A stretch of DNA of 64,000 nt from Porphyromonas endodontalis ATCC 35406 (GTDB lineage: Bacteria; Bacteroidota; Bacteroidia; Bacteroidales; Porphyromonadaceae). The stretch covers positions 62,001 to 126,000 of the forward strand of contig NZ_ACNN01000026.1 in the NCBI RefSeq assembly GCF_000174815.1, written 5' to 3'. A program made the translations under genes and the position numbers. Of the stretch, positions 36,457 through 45,126 are shown piece after piece (the stretch's first letter is position 1; the number at the start of each line of letters is the position of its first letter). The notes beneath the pieces were generated by a model that was not told the origin of the DNA, made no database searches, and saw only the letters and a program-made list of their open reading frames with translations.

Positions 36457-37260
36457 TTACTTTTCCACTAACCCTTCTTCCATACGGCGGTGGAGCTCCT
36501 GTGCTATATAGGAGGCCACATCGTCGGCAAAAGTATTAGCACCAAAACCTGCATCATACCCGAGTTCTTTGGCAAGCTCATGCGTAATACGTGGACCGCC
36601 ACAAGCCAATATTACCTTATCTCTTAGGCCTTCTGCTTCGAGAAGTTCTACGAGTTCTGTAAGGTTTTTGATATGTACATCTTTTTGTGTTACGGTTTGT
36701 GATACGAGTAGAGCATCGGCTTTGTAATCAAGAGCCTTGCTGATGAACTCTTCGTTGGGCACTTGGCTTCCGAGATTGAGAGCCTCGATCATGTCGTATC
36801 GCTCCAGGCCATAATGGCCGGCAAATCCCTTCATGTTCATAATGGCATCAATCCCCACAGTGTGAGCATCGGTACCTGTACTCGCTCCTATAATGCGGAT
36901 AGGACGACCTATATTCGTACGGATAAAATCATCCGTTTCGCCCATATCCCAAGTAGTAGTTTCTACTTTAGGAACATAAATATTGGAGTAGTCTACCGTA
37001 TGACTACAGTTGCCATAGCAGTTGAAGAAGGTAAATCCATTGGTAAGTTCCTTAGAGAAAACTACCATGGGGTTTTGCAAACCCATCTCTTTGAGTAGTA
37101 GCTTTGCCGCTTCTTCTGCTTCTGCTCCGATGGGTACAGGTAGAGTAAAACTCAACTGTATCTTACCATCGTTCATTGTATCTCCATAGGGCTTTACCTT
37201 CGCTAAGTCTAGCGTGCGGTCAAAGTCCTTTTCCTCCATCGAATATAATCCACCACTCAT
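36457..37260 (-). CDS. kamE: Lysine 5,6-aminomutase, beta (cobalamin-binding) subunit
   Basis: Small subunit of the adenosylcobalamin- and PLP-dependent mutase that converts beta-L-lysine to 3,5-diaminohexanoate. The 267-residue protein contains the base-off cobalamin motif DAHTVGIDAIMNMKG (DxHxxG) in a flavodoxin-like domain, preceded by IRIIGASTGT and followed by DALLVSQTVTQKDVHIKNL and ILACGGPRITHELAKELGYDAGFG. It starts at the ATG at 37260, overlapping the kamD stop by 4 bp (ATGA), so the two subunits are tightly coupled. Confidence 0.97.
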   Translation of the reverse strand: MSGGLYSMEEKDFDRTLDLAKVKPYGDTMNDGKIQLSFTLPVPIGAEAEEAAKLLLKEMGLQNPMVVFSKELTNGFTFFNCYGNCSHTVDYSNIYVPKVETTTWDMGETDDFIRTNIGRPIRIIGASTGTDAHTVGIDAIMNMKGFAGHYGLERYDMIEALNLGSQVPNEEFISKALDYKADALLVSQTVTQKDVHIKNLTELVELLEAEGLRDKVILACGGPRITHELAKELGYDAGFGANTFADDVASYIAQELHRRMEEGLVEK

Positions 37261-38828
37261 AGCTTACCCTCTATTCTAAAGTTTTTCATCAGTTCAATCG
37301 TTGGGTTGTAGTAATGATCTCCCTTAGAAGCAACACCATCCAACCCCTTTCCTCCATCAATAGGACGCTTTACATCGGCAAAAGTTCCTTTAGAAAGTGC
37401 CGTAAAGATACCCTGTTGATTGATTTCGTCTAGGAGGTTAATTGTTTTGTCTAGGACTAAACGTGCACGGGTTTGCATGATTCCCCCTTCCTTAAACTCT
37501 ACATCTTCGCCAATTGATCGCATATTGTTGAAAATATAACGAGCATTTTCGATAGAGAGGTAGCGATCACTCATGAATGGAGTATGGATAGCCTCTGTAG
37601 GCATCCCAAGAAGTTGAAGCCCTTGATGTGTCCAAATCCCAATCATATTGAAGAGAGCATCTTGTATGTGGCCACGGAATATATTCCCTGTCATAAACTT
37701 CGTAGGAGGCATATATTTGAGCGGAGCCTTGGGGAATATCTCCCTTGTCATCTGAGCCTGAGCAAGCTCGTAGAGGAAGCCATTCTCTAGCATAGGATCC
37801 ATCTCAAAGGCATGCCCAAGTCCCATTTGTTCCTCCGGTAGACCTGCTTTTAGAGCAAATTGCTCATTAATTAGGTCGGAGGCAAGTACGGTATGGGCTT
37901 CTTCCACGGCATCCGCCGTAGTGAGGTAATTGTCTTCTCCGGTGTTGATGATTACTCCGGCAAAGCCATTGATAACGCGACTCATGTACTGGTCTACAAG
38001 AGTACGTTGCATATTGATGTCTCGGAATAGGATACCATAGAGAGCATCGTTGAGCATAACATCAAGGCCTTCGAACGCTCCCATGATGGCAATTTCGGGC
38101 ATACAGAGCCCGGAGCAGTAGTTACAGAGACGGATATAACGTCCAACTTCTTCTCCCACTTCATCCAAAGCCTTACGCATAATGCGGAAGTTCTCTTGAG
38201 TAGCAAACGTACCTCCAAAACCTTCTGTGGTTGCTCCATAGGGTACATAGTCGAGCAAACTTTGTCCCGTGGTGCGGATAACTGCAATAATATCGGCACC
38301 CTGGCGAGCAGCAGCCTGAGCTTGCACTACGTCTTCGTAGATGTTGCCTGTAGCTACGATCACGTATAAGTAAGGCTGAGGTCCCTCGCCTATGGTACGA
38401 AGATACTCTTCACGGCGAGCTCGCTTAGCAGCGATTTTCTTTATCCCTTCTAGGATATAGGGTTCTAAGGTATTGGCCACCCCCTCTTTATCAAGCGACG
38501 GATAGCGTTTTAGATCTATAGTCCCCTCTGCTACACCTTCTGCCACCTGCTGGGGATTTTTCCCCGTTGCTGCCATGGCATTGGCTATATAAAACAGAGC
38601 CCCATCCGATAGAAGTTTATTCTCGTGAAGATGGTTTACAACGACATTTGGGAGGGGAACTCCATTGGCATCAACATCGTCAATGCCAATAAAGCGGCAG
38701 AGCGTACGTTCTACTGCCACCGTAGTGTACCTATCTACAAACTCTTGTACCTCATTGGCAATCTCGCGAGCTGTATGACGGGCGCGTTCTACTTTAGAGA
38801 AGTCTATCCCTACTTTACTCTTATTCAT
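37257..38828 (-). CDS. kamD: Lysine 5,6-aminomutase, alpha (PLP/substrate) subunit
   Basis: Large subunit (523 residues) of the B12/PLP aminomutase. It forms the substrate TIM barrel and contributes contacts to PLP. Recognisable segments are DFSKVERARHTAREIANEV, YPSLDKEGVANTLEPYI, IIAVIRTTGQSLLDYVPYGATTEGFGGTFAT and RYIRLCNYCSGLCMPEIA. It also has MFNMIG-like HQGLQLLGMPTEAIHTPFMSDRYL. It overlaps kamE by 4 bp and follows kamC by 3 bp. It acts on the product of KamA, so no racemase is required. Confidence 0.97.
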   Translation of the reverse strand: MNKSKVGIDFSKVERARHTAREIANEVQEFVDRYTTVAVERTLCRFIGIDDVDANGVPLPNVVVNHLHENKLLSDGALFYIANAMAATGKNPQQVAEGVAEGTIDLKRYPSLDKEGVANTLEPYILEGIKKIAAKRARREEYLRTIGEGPQPYLYVIVATGNIYEDVVQAQAAARQGADIIAVIRTTGQSLLDYVPYGATTEGFGGTFATQENFRIMRKALDEVGEEVGRYIRLCNYCSGLCMPEIAIMGAFEGLDVMLNDALYGILFRDINMQRTLVDQYMSRVINGFAGVIINTGEDNYLTTADAVEEAHTVLASDLINEQFALKAGLPEEQMGLGHAFEMDPMLENGFLYELAQAQMTREIFPKAPLKYMPPTKFMTGNIFRGHIQDALFNMIGIWTHQGLQLLGMPTEAIHTPFMSDRYLSIENARYIFNNMRSIGEDVEFKEGGIMQTRARLVLDKTINLLDEINQQGIFTALSKGTFADVKRPIDGGKGLDGVASKGDHYYNPTIELMKNFRIEGKL

Positions 38829-38831
38829 TCT

Positions 38832-40232
38832 CTATAAGTTCAATTTTTCTTTACAGTACTGGAGCAACTCTTTATCAATACCCAAAATCTCGGCAATACG
38901 TACAGCCTCGTGTGGGGCTGTATCTGAGGAGTCTTTGATTAGGGAGTAATCAATGTATTTGTTTAGCTTATTTACTTCGAGAGGGAGTTGCAACCTCTCT
39001 TCGATAAATCCACGCACTCTATATCTACAACAAGGTGCTGATATACCGCTATAGTGTGTGGTGATAACGGAGCGTACATTGTACTTTGCAAATAGCCTCA
39101 CGAGGGCGTCCACGAGGGCGCAACCTTCGTCCGGATTTGTAGTGCGGGCAGGTTCATCTATCGGAACCAAGAGGATACTGCCAGCTTTAATGGCTTGCAC
39201 AATGTTATTGAGACGCAAGACTTCAGCTCCAAAAGAGGAGAGACCCTCATCAAAGTTTTGTCCGTCTCCTATAGAGCCGATGATGTCATCTACAACAGCA
39301 ATCTTAGCTTCTCTTGCCGGTACATAAAAGCCATATTGCATGAGAGCTTGTGCCAATGTAATAGCAGAAAGCAATACACTCTTTCCTGCCATGTTGGCTC
39401 CTGTTATAAGGGTAGGATGGGCACCAAAGCGAATGGATACCGGTTGAAAGTGCTCCCCACGTTCAGTCAGTTTTTCAGCGACTTCCGGGTGAATTAGATC
39501 ACAAAAATCAGTCTCTGAATCTGCCGATAAAGGGGTAGGGCAGCAGTAATGATGCTCATAAGCCCAGCGCGCCTTGGCCAGCAAAAGATCGTCCATTGCC
39601 AGAGCTCCAAGTACGCGACTAAAGTCATCGGCAAAGGGGGCTAGCTCTTTCGTTAGACGGCGGCGCACCCGATCCTCTTCCTGTGCTGCGGCCATAGCTA
39701 ATCGGTCTCGCTCTTCGTCCGTTTTAGTTCTCTCTATCTCTTTTCGTTGCTGCGCTAAGGTGGCACTATAACCATCAGAGATAAAGAAAGAGGGAAGACG
39801 CTCTCCATCAATATCAAGGATAGAGAGAGGAGCTTCTAACGAGGGCATATCTTCCAATTGAAGTGAATGCATCTCTGCTAAGCGACTCACTTTGGCTGCA
39901 ACCAGCGCAAGGCACTTAAGCTCATAGAAATCTACATCACTACAACTGCTATGACGCTCTTTTAGTAAAGCAATAGAGCCGGCTATATTGCGTACATCTT
40001 GTAGTAGAAGGTGTAACTCTTGCAAGCCCTTGTTGCTCTGTTCGTCCTCTAAATACTTATAGAAGCGCGTTACTTTTTCGAGGCGTTGTAGTATATTTTC
40101 TCTACTCGAAGTCCAAGAAGTCTCTAGAAGAGCCTGCCTACCGGGGGAGGACGCCAGCTCTAGCGAGTTCACGACGAAGCGAAGACCCGCAATAGACTCT
40201 ATACTATTCCGCAATACATTCATAACCGACAT
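38832..40232 (-). CDS. kamC: KamC: MutS-like ATPase linked to lysine 5,6-aminomutase
   Basis: A 466-residue MutS-family ATPase without the mismatch-recognition domain. After a helical lever/clamp-like N-terminus (about 1-260, with a charged segment EIERTKTDEERDRLAMA), the ATPase core has Walker A PTLITGANMAGKSVLL (about residue 280), EGLSSFGAEVLRLNNIV in place of the MutS signature, Walker B SILLVPIDEPARTTNPDEG and the switch THYSGI. Genome annotation would call it MutS, but its position between kamB and kamD argues for a role in the aminomutase, possibly removing damaged cobalamin. It overlaps kamB; the second ATG (40223) gives a 4-bp overlap. The function is inferred. Confidence 0.8.
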   Translation of the reverse strand: MSVMNVLRNSIESIAGLRFVVNSLELASSPGRQALLETSWTSSRENILQRLEKVTRFYKYLEDEQSNKGLQELHLLLQDVRNIAGSIALLKERHSSCSDVDFYELKCLALVAAKVSRLAEMHSLQLEDMPSLEAPLSILDIDGERLPSFFISDGYSATLAQQRKEIERTKTDEERDRLAMAAAQEEDRVRRRLTKELAPFADDFSRVLGALAMDDLLLAKARWAYEHHYCCPTPLSADSETDFCDLIHPEVAEKLTERGEHFQPVSIRFGAHPTLITGANMAGKSVLLSAITLAQALMQYGFYVPAREAKIAVVDDIIGSIGDGQNFDEGLSSFGAEVLRLNNIVQAIKAGSILLVPIDEPARTTNPDEGCALVDALVRLFAKYNVRSVITTHYSGISAPCCRYRVRGFIEERLQLPLEVNKLNKYIDYSLIKDSSDTAPHEAVRIAEILGIDKELLQYCKEKLNL

Positions 40233-41236
40233 ACATCATATACGGGTACACCCAACGACTCTTGCAAGCGTGTACACATCTTTTCAGAATCAAGCCGATA
40301 GCCCGAGGGGGCTAGGGGATTAAAGGTAACAGCCATGAGCTTAGTGCCATAGAGCACGCGCAATTCTTTCCCCGAAGAGAGGTACTTGTCGATGGCAAGA
40401 GGCGAAGCGAACAGACGAGTAAAGTCTCGTACCACGAGCGTTCGATGGCTATCTATCATTCTGAGTTTCTCCAAGAGAAGGTCTGAGACTACGCCTGCAA
40501 CGAAAAGGGTATCCCCCCGTTGCAGCCATTCCACATCCTGCCAGATTCGATCCGACAGGGCAGAAATAAATCCCGTCTCAAAAACATTCCCTTCAGGATC
40601 AATCACAAACATACCCCTCTCCGCATCTGCAAGACCCTCTGCAATAGCTCTTGACGGATACTCCGGCAGTTGTATAAGCCGATAGAGATGGTGTGTTTTG
40701 CGGATTAACTCCTCCGGTTGTACACTATAAGCTGCCCCTGTTGCCAAAATCATTCCTTCTGACACAGAGGGAGCAGCTAGGCTGATACGAGATAGGGCGC
40801 CATCGATAATGGTTAGATCAATGTTCCTATCTCGCATCTTCCTTATAATGTGTTTCAAACCTCCTGTTGAGGCAGGGCCTGCAATCAGTACCTTGCCTGT
40901 TCCCTTAGACTTTGCATAGATGGCTCGACCAAGAGAAGTCGTGTATTGCTCATCGATACCTACCACCTCCGCTGCAACCATCTTGTTACGATAAAACTTT
41001 TCGGCCGTAACAAAGAGAGTGCCGGGGTGTAGACAAATCTCGGGTTTATCGGTTTGAGTTACTTGATCCCGACGCTCTCCATCAATACCAATAGAGGTCA
41101 ATGCCAAACTTACTTGGGGATACTCTTCCCACAAACGACGCAAAACATAGTTAAGACATTCCGTCTTTCCTGTGTTTTTTGCCATTCCTACGATGGAAAG
41201 ACTACGCAGCTGAGTAAGGCCTGATATAAAGGGCAT
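40220..41236 (-). CDS. kamB: KamB: P-loop protein of unknown function in lysine fermentation clusters
   Basis: A 338-residue cytoplasmic protein with an N-terminal P-loop, VGMAKNTGKTECLNYVLRRL (residues about 16-35), followed by LALTSIGIDGERRD, and a DxD-like acidic segment ERGMFVIDPEGN. A later stretch VLIAGPASTGGLKHIIRKM may be a second nucleotide-contacting loop. There is no recognisable catalytic domain beyond the NTPase core. It lies 20 bp after kamA and overlaps kamC. From memory, the order kamA-kamB-kamC-kamD-kamE recurs in other lysine fermenters, which suggests an accessory role such as reactivation or assembly of the B12 enzyme. This is inference. Confidence 0.75.
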   Translation of the reverse strand: MPFISGLTQLRSLSIVGMAKNTGKTECLNYVLRRLWEEYPQVSLALTSIGIDGERRDQVTQTDKPEICLHPGTLFVTAEKFYRNKMVAAEVVGIDEQYTTSLGRAIYAKSKGTGKVLIAGPASTGGLKHIIRKMRDRNIDLTIIDGALSRISLAAPSVSEGMILATGAAYSVQPEELIRKTHHLYRLIQLPEYPSRAIAEGLADAERGMFVIDPEGNVFETGFISALSDRIWQDVEWLQRGDTLFVAGVVSDLLLEKLRMIDSHRTLVVRDFTRLFASPLAIDKYLSSGKELRVLYGTKLMAVTFNPLAPSGYRLDSEKMCTRLQESLGVPVYDVCRL

Positions 41237-41256
41237 TGATGAAGAGAGAAACGTGA

Positions 41257-42513
41257 TTATTTACTTTCTTGACGCTTGCGGTTGCGTTCTTTACGAGCCA
41301 ATTTACTAGGCTCGATGGCAAGCTGTTGCCCGGCAAGCAGAGCTGCCACTCCGTCCTTGCGTTGCTTTTCGCACTCGGGGCAATGGCACTCCTCTTCGTA
41401 ATGAGCAGGCTCTGTGTAGGTGGTAAGTACACCTTCATAATTGCGGAGTACCACTCGATTAGGAGCCTGAGATACGATATAATTGGGCATAACGGGGATC
41501 TTCCCTCCACCACCGGGAGCGTCTACCACGAAGGTAGGAACAGCGTATCCGGAGGTGTGCCCACGGAGGTTTTCTATGATCTCAATACCCTTAGATACGG
41601 GAGTACGGAAGTGCCCAATACCACGAGACAAGTCACATACATAGATGTAGTAGGGGCGTACACGAATCTTTACTAACTCATGTACCAACTTCTTCATCAC
41701 GTAGGTGCAGTCGTTAATCCCTCGGAGCAATACCGTTTGGTTACCAAGGGGTACTCCGGCATTGGCTAGTCGTTCACAAGCTTCCTTCGACTCTGCCGTA
41801 ATTTCATTGGGGTGATTGAAATGAGTGTTGAGCCAAATGGGGTGATACTTCTTGAGGATTTCCACTAGCTCAGGAGTGATACGCTGTGGCAAAACTACGG
41901 GAGTACGAGAGCCAAAGCGGATAATTTCCACATGATCGATGGCACGCAAACGCTGTAAGATATACTCGATCATAGAGTCGCTAACCATCAAAGCGTCTCC
42001 TCCCGATAGTAGCACGTCTCGTACTTCGGGGGTACGTTCGATATATTCTATAGCCTTATCGATTCGCTCACGAGGCGATGCTGCATCTTTTTGTCCCGCA
42101 AATCGACGACGTGTACAATGGCGACAATACATTGAGCACATGTCTGTAATTAAGAACAGCACACGATCGGGATAGCGGTGTGTAAGCCCCGGAGTAGGAG
42201 AGTCTTCATCCTCACTTAGAGGGTCAAGTTGGTCTTCTTCGCTAATGATTAGCTCGTTGGCCGTAGGTACAGACTGCTTACGTACGGGGTCATTAGGGTC
42301 GTTGGGATCTATTAAGCTAAGGTAATAGGGTGTGATAGCCATGCGGAGGCTCTTGAGAGACTCCCGTACTCCCTCCTCTTCTTCAGGGGTGAGAGTAACA
42401 TACTTTTTGAGATCATCGAGTGTCTCAATCCGATTCTTCACCTGCCAACGCCAGTCGTTCCACTGTTCATCGGTTACGTCAGGGAAATAGTATTTTCTTC
42501 TACTTTCGTTCAT
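41257..42513 (-). CDS. kamA: Lysine 2,3-aminomutase (radical SAM, PLP)
   Basis: First enzyme of lysine fermentation: L-lysine to L-beta-lysine. The 418-residue protein has the radical SAM cluster motif CSMYCRHCTRRRFAG (CxxxCxxC) and the SAM-binding VLLSGGDALMVSD. The PLP-binding lysine is in VVDAPGGGGKIPVMPNY. The C-terminal Cys-rich tail (YEEECHCPECEKQRKDG) binds the structural zinc. The start MNESRRKYYFPDVTDEQWNDW is the family opening. A 250-bp leader precedes it, after the terminator-like hairpin that follows kdd, so kamA may have its own expression signal. Confidence 0.97.
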   Translation of the reverse strand: MNESRRKYYFPDVTDEQWNDWRWQVKNRIETLDDLKKYVTLTPEEEEGVRESLKSLRMAITPYYLSLIDPNDPNDPVRKQSVPTANELIISEEDQLDPLSEDEDSPTPGLTHRYPDRVLFLITDMCSMYCRHCTRRRFAGQKDAASPRERIDKAIEYIERTPEVRDVLLSGGDALMVSDSMIEYILQRLRAIDHVEIIRFGSRTPVVLPQRITPELVEILKKYHPIWLNTHFNHPNEITAESKEACERLANAGVPLGNQTVLLRGINDCTYVMKKLVHELVKIRVRPYYIYVCDLSRGIGHFRTPVSKGIEIIENLRGHTSGYAVPTFVVDAPGGGGKIPVMPNYIVSQAPNRVVLRNYEGVLTTYTEPAHYEEECHCPECEKQRKDGVAALLAGQQLAIEPSKLARKERNRKRQESK

Positions 42514-42705
42514 TTCGGAGATATTCTTGAGATAATATCTGAGGTTGCCTTAAAGGAGGAAAGAAACAAACACGAACCCTCCCTAGTAGGGAGTAACTCT
42601 TGGAGTCGACCTCAGTACCTTAATTGTGAGCCGGGCAGCGGAGGTAAACAGATGAGCAAATGAGGGGGAGAACCCACCCCAAAAAAGAGCGTGATTGCTT
42701 TGGAA

Positions 42706-42749
42706 ATAGATGTAGAACCTCCCCTCTCTAGGAGATGCCCTACATCTAT
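42706..42749 (-). terminator. Hairpin after kdd inside the lysine operon
   Basis: On the minus strand ATAGATGTAG (42749-42740) pairs perfectly with CTACATCTAT (42715-42706), with an inner TCTCC/GGGGA pairing. The second arm is followed by TTTCC. It lies 15 bp after the kdd stop and may attenuate or stabilise the transcript between kdd and kamA. A second small palindrome (CTCCCTAGTAGGGAG at 42581-42595) sits nearer kamA. Confidence 0.6.
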
Positions 42750-42763
42750 CTCTCTAGGTCAAA

Positions 42764-43807
42764 TTATGCGTAAAGATCGGTAAAGATCTTACGGAGAGCT
42801 TCGTTTTCTCTGAGTTCTTGTAGCGTGATTTCGGCATGACCCTTTGTATAGCCATTACCTACAATCATCGTAACGTCGCTACCAACACCTTCTGCACCAA
42901 GAGCTGCCTTGGTAAAGCTGGTTGCCATAGAGAAGAAGTATACTACACCATCGTTTTTGGTGCAGAGGATACTTGTCATCTCTGTATCGGGGATGTTTAC
43001 GTTATTGATTGTAACATCGCACATTTGGCCACCTGTTAGCTCAGAGATTTTTTCCATTACAGGTACGGGTTGAGTAGCATCTGCTGTAAATACAGTGTGG
43101 CAGAAGCCGAGGGCTTTGAGACGATCTGCGCTCTTTTGAGAGTGGCAAAGACCGATTACCTTACCTGTAACACCGGCACGCTTCATGGCTTCGTAGCAGC
43201 AGAGCATACCGCTCTTACCACCGGCACCAATGATCAATACTGTATCGCCGGGCTTTACAAGCTTAGCTGTTTGAGCAGGAGCACCAGCCACGTCGAGAGC
43301 AGAGAGAGCTAGCTTTTCGGGAAGGTCTGTAGGGATCTTGGCATAGATACCGCTTTCGAAAAGAATAGCCTTACCATCAATGTCCACTTGGTCTACATCA
43401 GGGCGAATTTCCTTGATCTTATCAATGCGAAGTGGAGTAAGAGAAAGGGAAACAAGAGTAGCAATCTTATCTCCTTCTTTGAGATCGATTTTGCCTTTGA
43501 GAGCATCACCAATCTTCTCAACAGTCCCGAGGAGCATACCACCGGAACCTGTTACAGGGTTGCGGTGCTTACCTTGCTTTTCTACGATGCCGAGCATGAT
43601 TTCTGCGATCTTTGCCTTATCGCCGCCAGCTTGCTCGTGGATCTGTGTAAAGCTAGCAGAGTCAATATTCAAGGTTTGTACATCGATGAGAATCTCGTTG
43701 TCGTAGATCTCATCCATGTTGTTGTCAATCTTGTTGGCAGGCTGTGGAAGTACGCCTTGAGGATCGAGTACGCGGTGCGTACCGTATTTGTTGCCTTTTT
43801 TTTGCAT
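42764..43807 (-). CDS. kdd: L-erythro-3,5-diaminohexanoate dehydrogenase
   Basis: Oxidises 3,5-diaminohexanoate to 5-amino-3-oxohexanoate, releasing ammonia and reducing NAD(P). The 347-residue protein has the MDR-like Rossmann region DTVLIIGAGGKSGMLCCYEAMKRAGV and a lysine-fermentation-specific N-terminus (NEILIDVQTLNIDSASFTQI, then HRNPVTGSGGMLLGTV). There is no MDR zinc pattern that I can see. The start is MQKKGNK, encoded through a run of eight A's right after the ATG. It lies 41 bp after kce. Confidence 0.94.
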   Translation of the reverse strand: MQKKGNKYGTHRVLDPQGVLPQPANKIDNNMDEIYDNEILIDVQTLNIDSASFTQIHEQAGGDKAKIAEIMLGIVEKQGKHRNPVTGSGGMLLGTVEKIGDALKGKIDLKEGDKIATLVSLSLTPLRIDKIKEIRPDVDQVDIDGKAILFESGIYAKIPTDLPEKLALSALDVAGAPAQTAKLVKPGDTVLIIGAGGKSGMLCCYEAMKRAGVTGKVIGLCHSQKSADRLKALGFCHTVFTADATQPVPVMEKISELTGGQMCDVTINNVNIPDTEMTSILCTKNDGVVYFFSMATSFTKAALGAEGVGSDVTMIVGNGYTKGHAEITLQELRENEALRKIFTDLYA

Positions 43808-43848
43808 AGAGCGAATTATATTGAATTAATCGTTTTAATGATAAATAA

Positions 43849-44676
43849 CTACTTGAGAGGACGAAGGGAGAGGATGGCACGAGCTTCGGCAGGCGAGGCG
43901 ATCTCACGACCCAATTCACGAGATAGACGCACCACTTTTTCTACCAACTCTCCATTAGAGCGAGCAAGCACTCCACGAGAAATATTCAGATTGTCTTCAA
44001 AACCAACGCGAACATTTCCTCCCATTACGATGGTGGGAGCAGCCAATGTAAAGGCACTACGGCCAATACCTGTGGCAGTCCAAGTAGAACCTGCGGGGAT
44101 GCGATTAACCAGCCACACAAGATTTTCTACCGTTGCAGGAGTACAGCCCGGAACGCCCAATACGAAGTTAAATTGCATAGGATCACCGGGAACTTCGCCC
44201 TTGGCAGCCATGCGTAAGATGGTATCCAAGTGCCCCATTTCGAAGCATTCGTACTCGGGCTTGATATTATTTTCGAGCATTCTCTTCCCAAAGGTGCGCA
44301 TCATGGGCATGGTGTTTTCGAAAACTTCGTCTCCAAAGTTACATGTACCACAATCCAATGTTGCCATTTCGGGGAATAGCTCTGTGGGTTGCAAACGCTC
44401 TTCTGCAGTCATCCCTACAGCTCCTCCGGTAGAGGGAATAAGAATAACATCAGGGCAAGCCTCGCGCACAGCATCCATGCATACTTTGAAGCGATCTCGG
44501 CTCTGAGTGGGCGTTCCATCATCTTCGCGTACGTGGATATGTACAACGGCAGCACCGGCATCGTAGGCGCTTTTGGCCTCACGTACAATCTCTTCTACAG
44601 TATAGGGTACCGCAGGATTCTGTTCTTTGGTTACCTCTGCGCCACAAATGGCAGCTGTAATAATGAGTTTTTCCAT
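43849..44676 (-). CDS. kce: 3-Keto-5-aminohexanoate cleavage enzyme (BKACE family)
   Basis: Condenses 5-amino-3-oxohexanoate with acetyl-CoA to give acetoacetate and (S)-3-aminobutyryl-CoA. The 275-residue TIM-barrel enzyme shows the zinc His pair in GAAVVHIHVREDDG, EECFEMGHLDT-like EYECFEMGHLDTI, and the conserved MGGNVRVGFEDNL near the C-terminus. The family includes other beta-keto acid cleavage enzymes, but the neighbours kdd and kal specify the lysine role. It lies 13 bp after kal. Confidence 0.95.
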   Translation of the reverse strand: MEKLIITAAICGAEVTKEQNPAVPYTVEEIVREAKSAYDAGAAVVHIHVREDDGTPTQSRDRFKVCMDAVREACPDVILIPSTGGAVGMTAEERLQPTELFPEMATLDCGTCNFGDEVFENTMPMMRTFGKRMLENNIKPEYECFEMGHLDTILRMAAKGEVPGDPMQFNFVLGVPGCTPATVENLVWLVNRIPAGSTWTATGIGRSAFTLAAPTIVMGGNVRVGFEDNLNISRGVLARSNGELVEKVVRLSRELGREIASPAEARAILSLRPLK

Positions 44677-44689
44677 ACCGAACTATACC

Positions 44690-45082
44690 TTATTTATTAC
44701 GCTGGCATTTAACGGGTACCACACAGGTACCTGTAGCACGACATACTACGATGGGTTCTGCCAATACGTCGGCTGCAGAGTCGCTAATGTCAGGACGAGG
44801 CTTAATTACCTTACGAGCCTCAAACGTCATCTTACGAGAAGAATTACCTACATGGGTTATTTCCCCTACAGCTTCGATGTAGTCTCCTGCATATACGGGG
44901 TTTAGAAACTCCACGTTGTCATAGGCACAAAAGAGACCTTCGTCACCATCTTGGATAATGAGAAGCTCTGTTGCCACATCACCAAAGAGCTGCAGCATAC
45001 GTGCACCATCTACAAGATTGCCACCATAGTGTGCATCTGCTTGAGACATACGCAGACGAATCATAGATTTTGGATTACTCAT
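44690..45082 (-). CDS. kal: 3-Aminobutyryl-CoA ammonia lyase
   Basis: Eliminates ammonia from 3-aminobutyryl-CoA to give crotonyl-CoA. The 130-residue protein has a hot-dog fold outline: [30 protein letters not shown] forms the central helix region, and [32 protein letters not shown] the following strands. The asparagine/aspartate-rich helix is the likely CoA site. It sits between ctfA (44 bp) and kce (13 bp), a position diagnostic for Kal. Confidence 0.93.
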   Translation of the reverse strand: MSNPKSMIRLRMSQADAHYGGNLVDGARMLQLFGDVATELLIIQDGDEGLFCAYDNVEFLNPVYAGDYIEAVGEITHVGNSSRKMTFEARKVIKPRPDISDSAADVLAEPIVVCRATGTCVVPVKCQRNK

Positions 45083-45126
45083 AAACTTATTGTATTAGTA
45101 TAGTTTACACTCCTATTAATAATGGG

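Noticed and set aside
38832-40232. KamC as a true DNA mismatch-repair MutS
   Set aside because: It has no mismatch-recognition domain and is much shorter than MutS, and sits inside the lysine operon.
42514-42763. Lysine or cobalamin riboswitch in the kamA leader
   Set aside because: Hairpins are present but I found no conserved cobalamin box or lysine-riboswitch core sequence.
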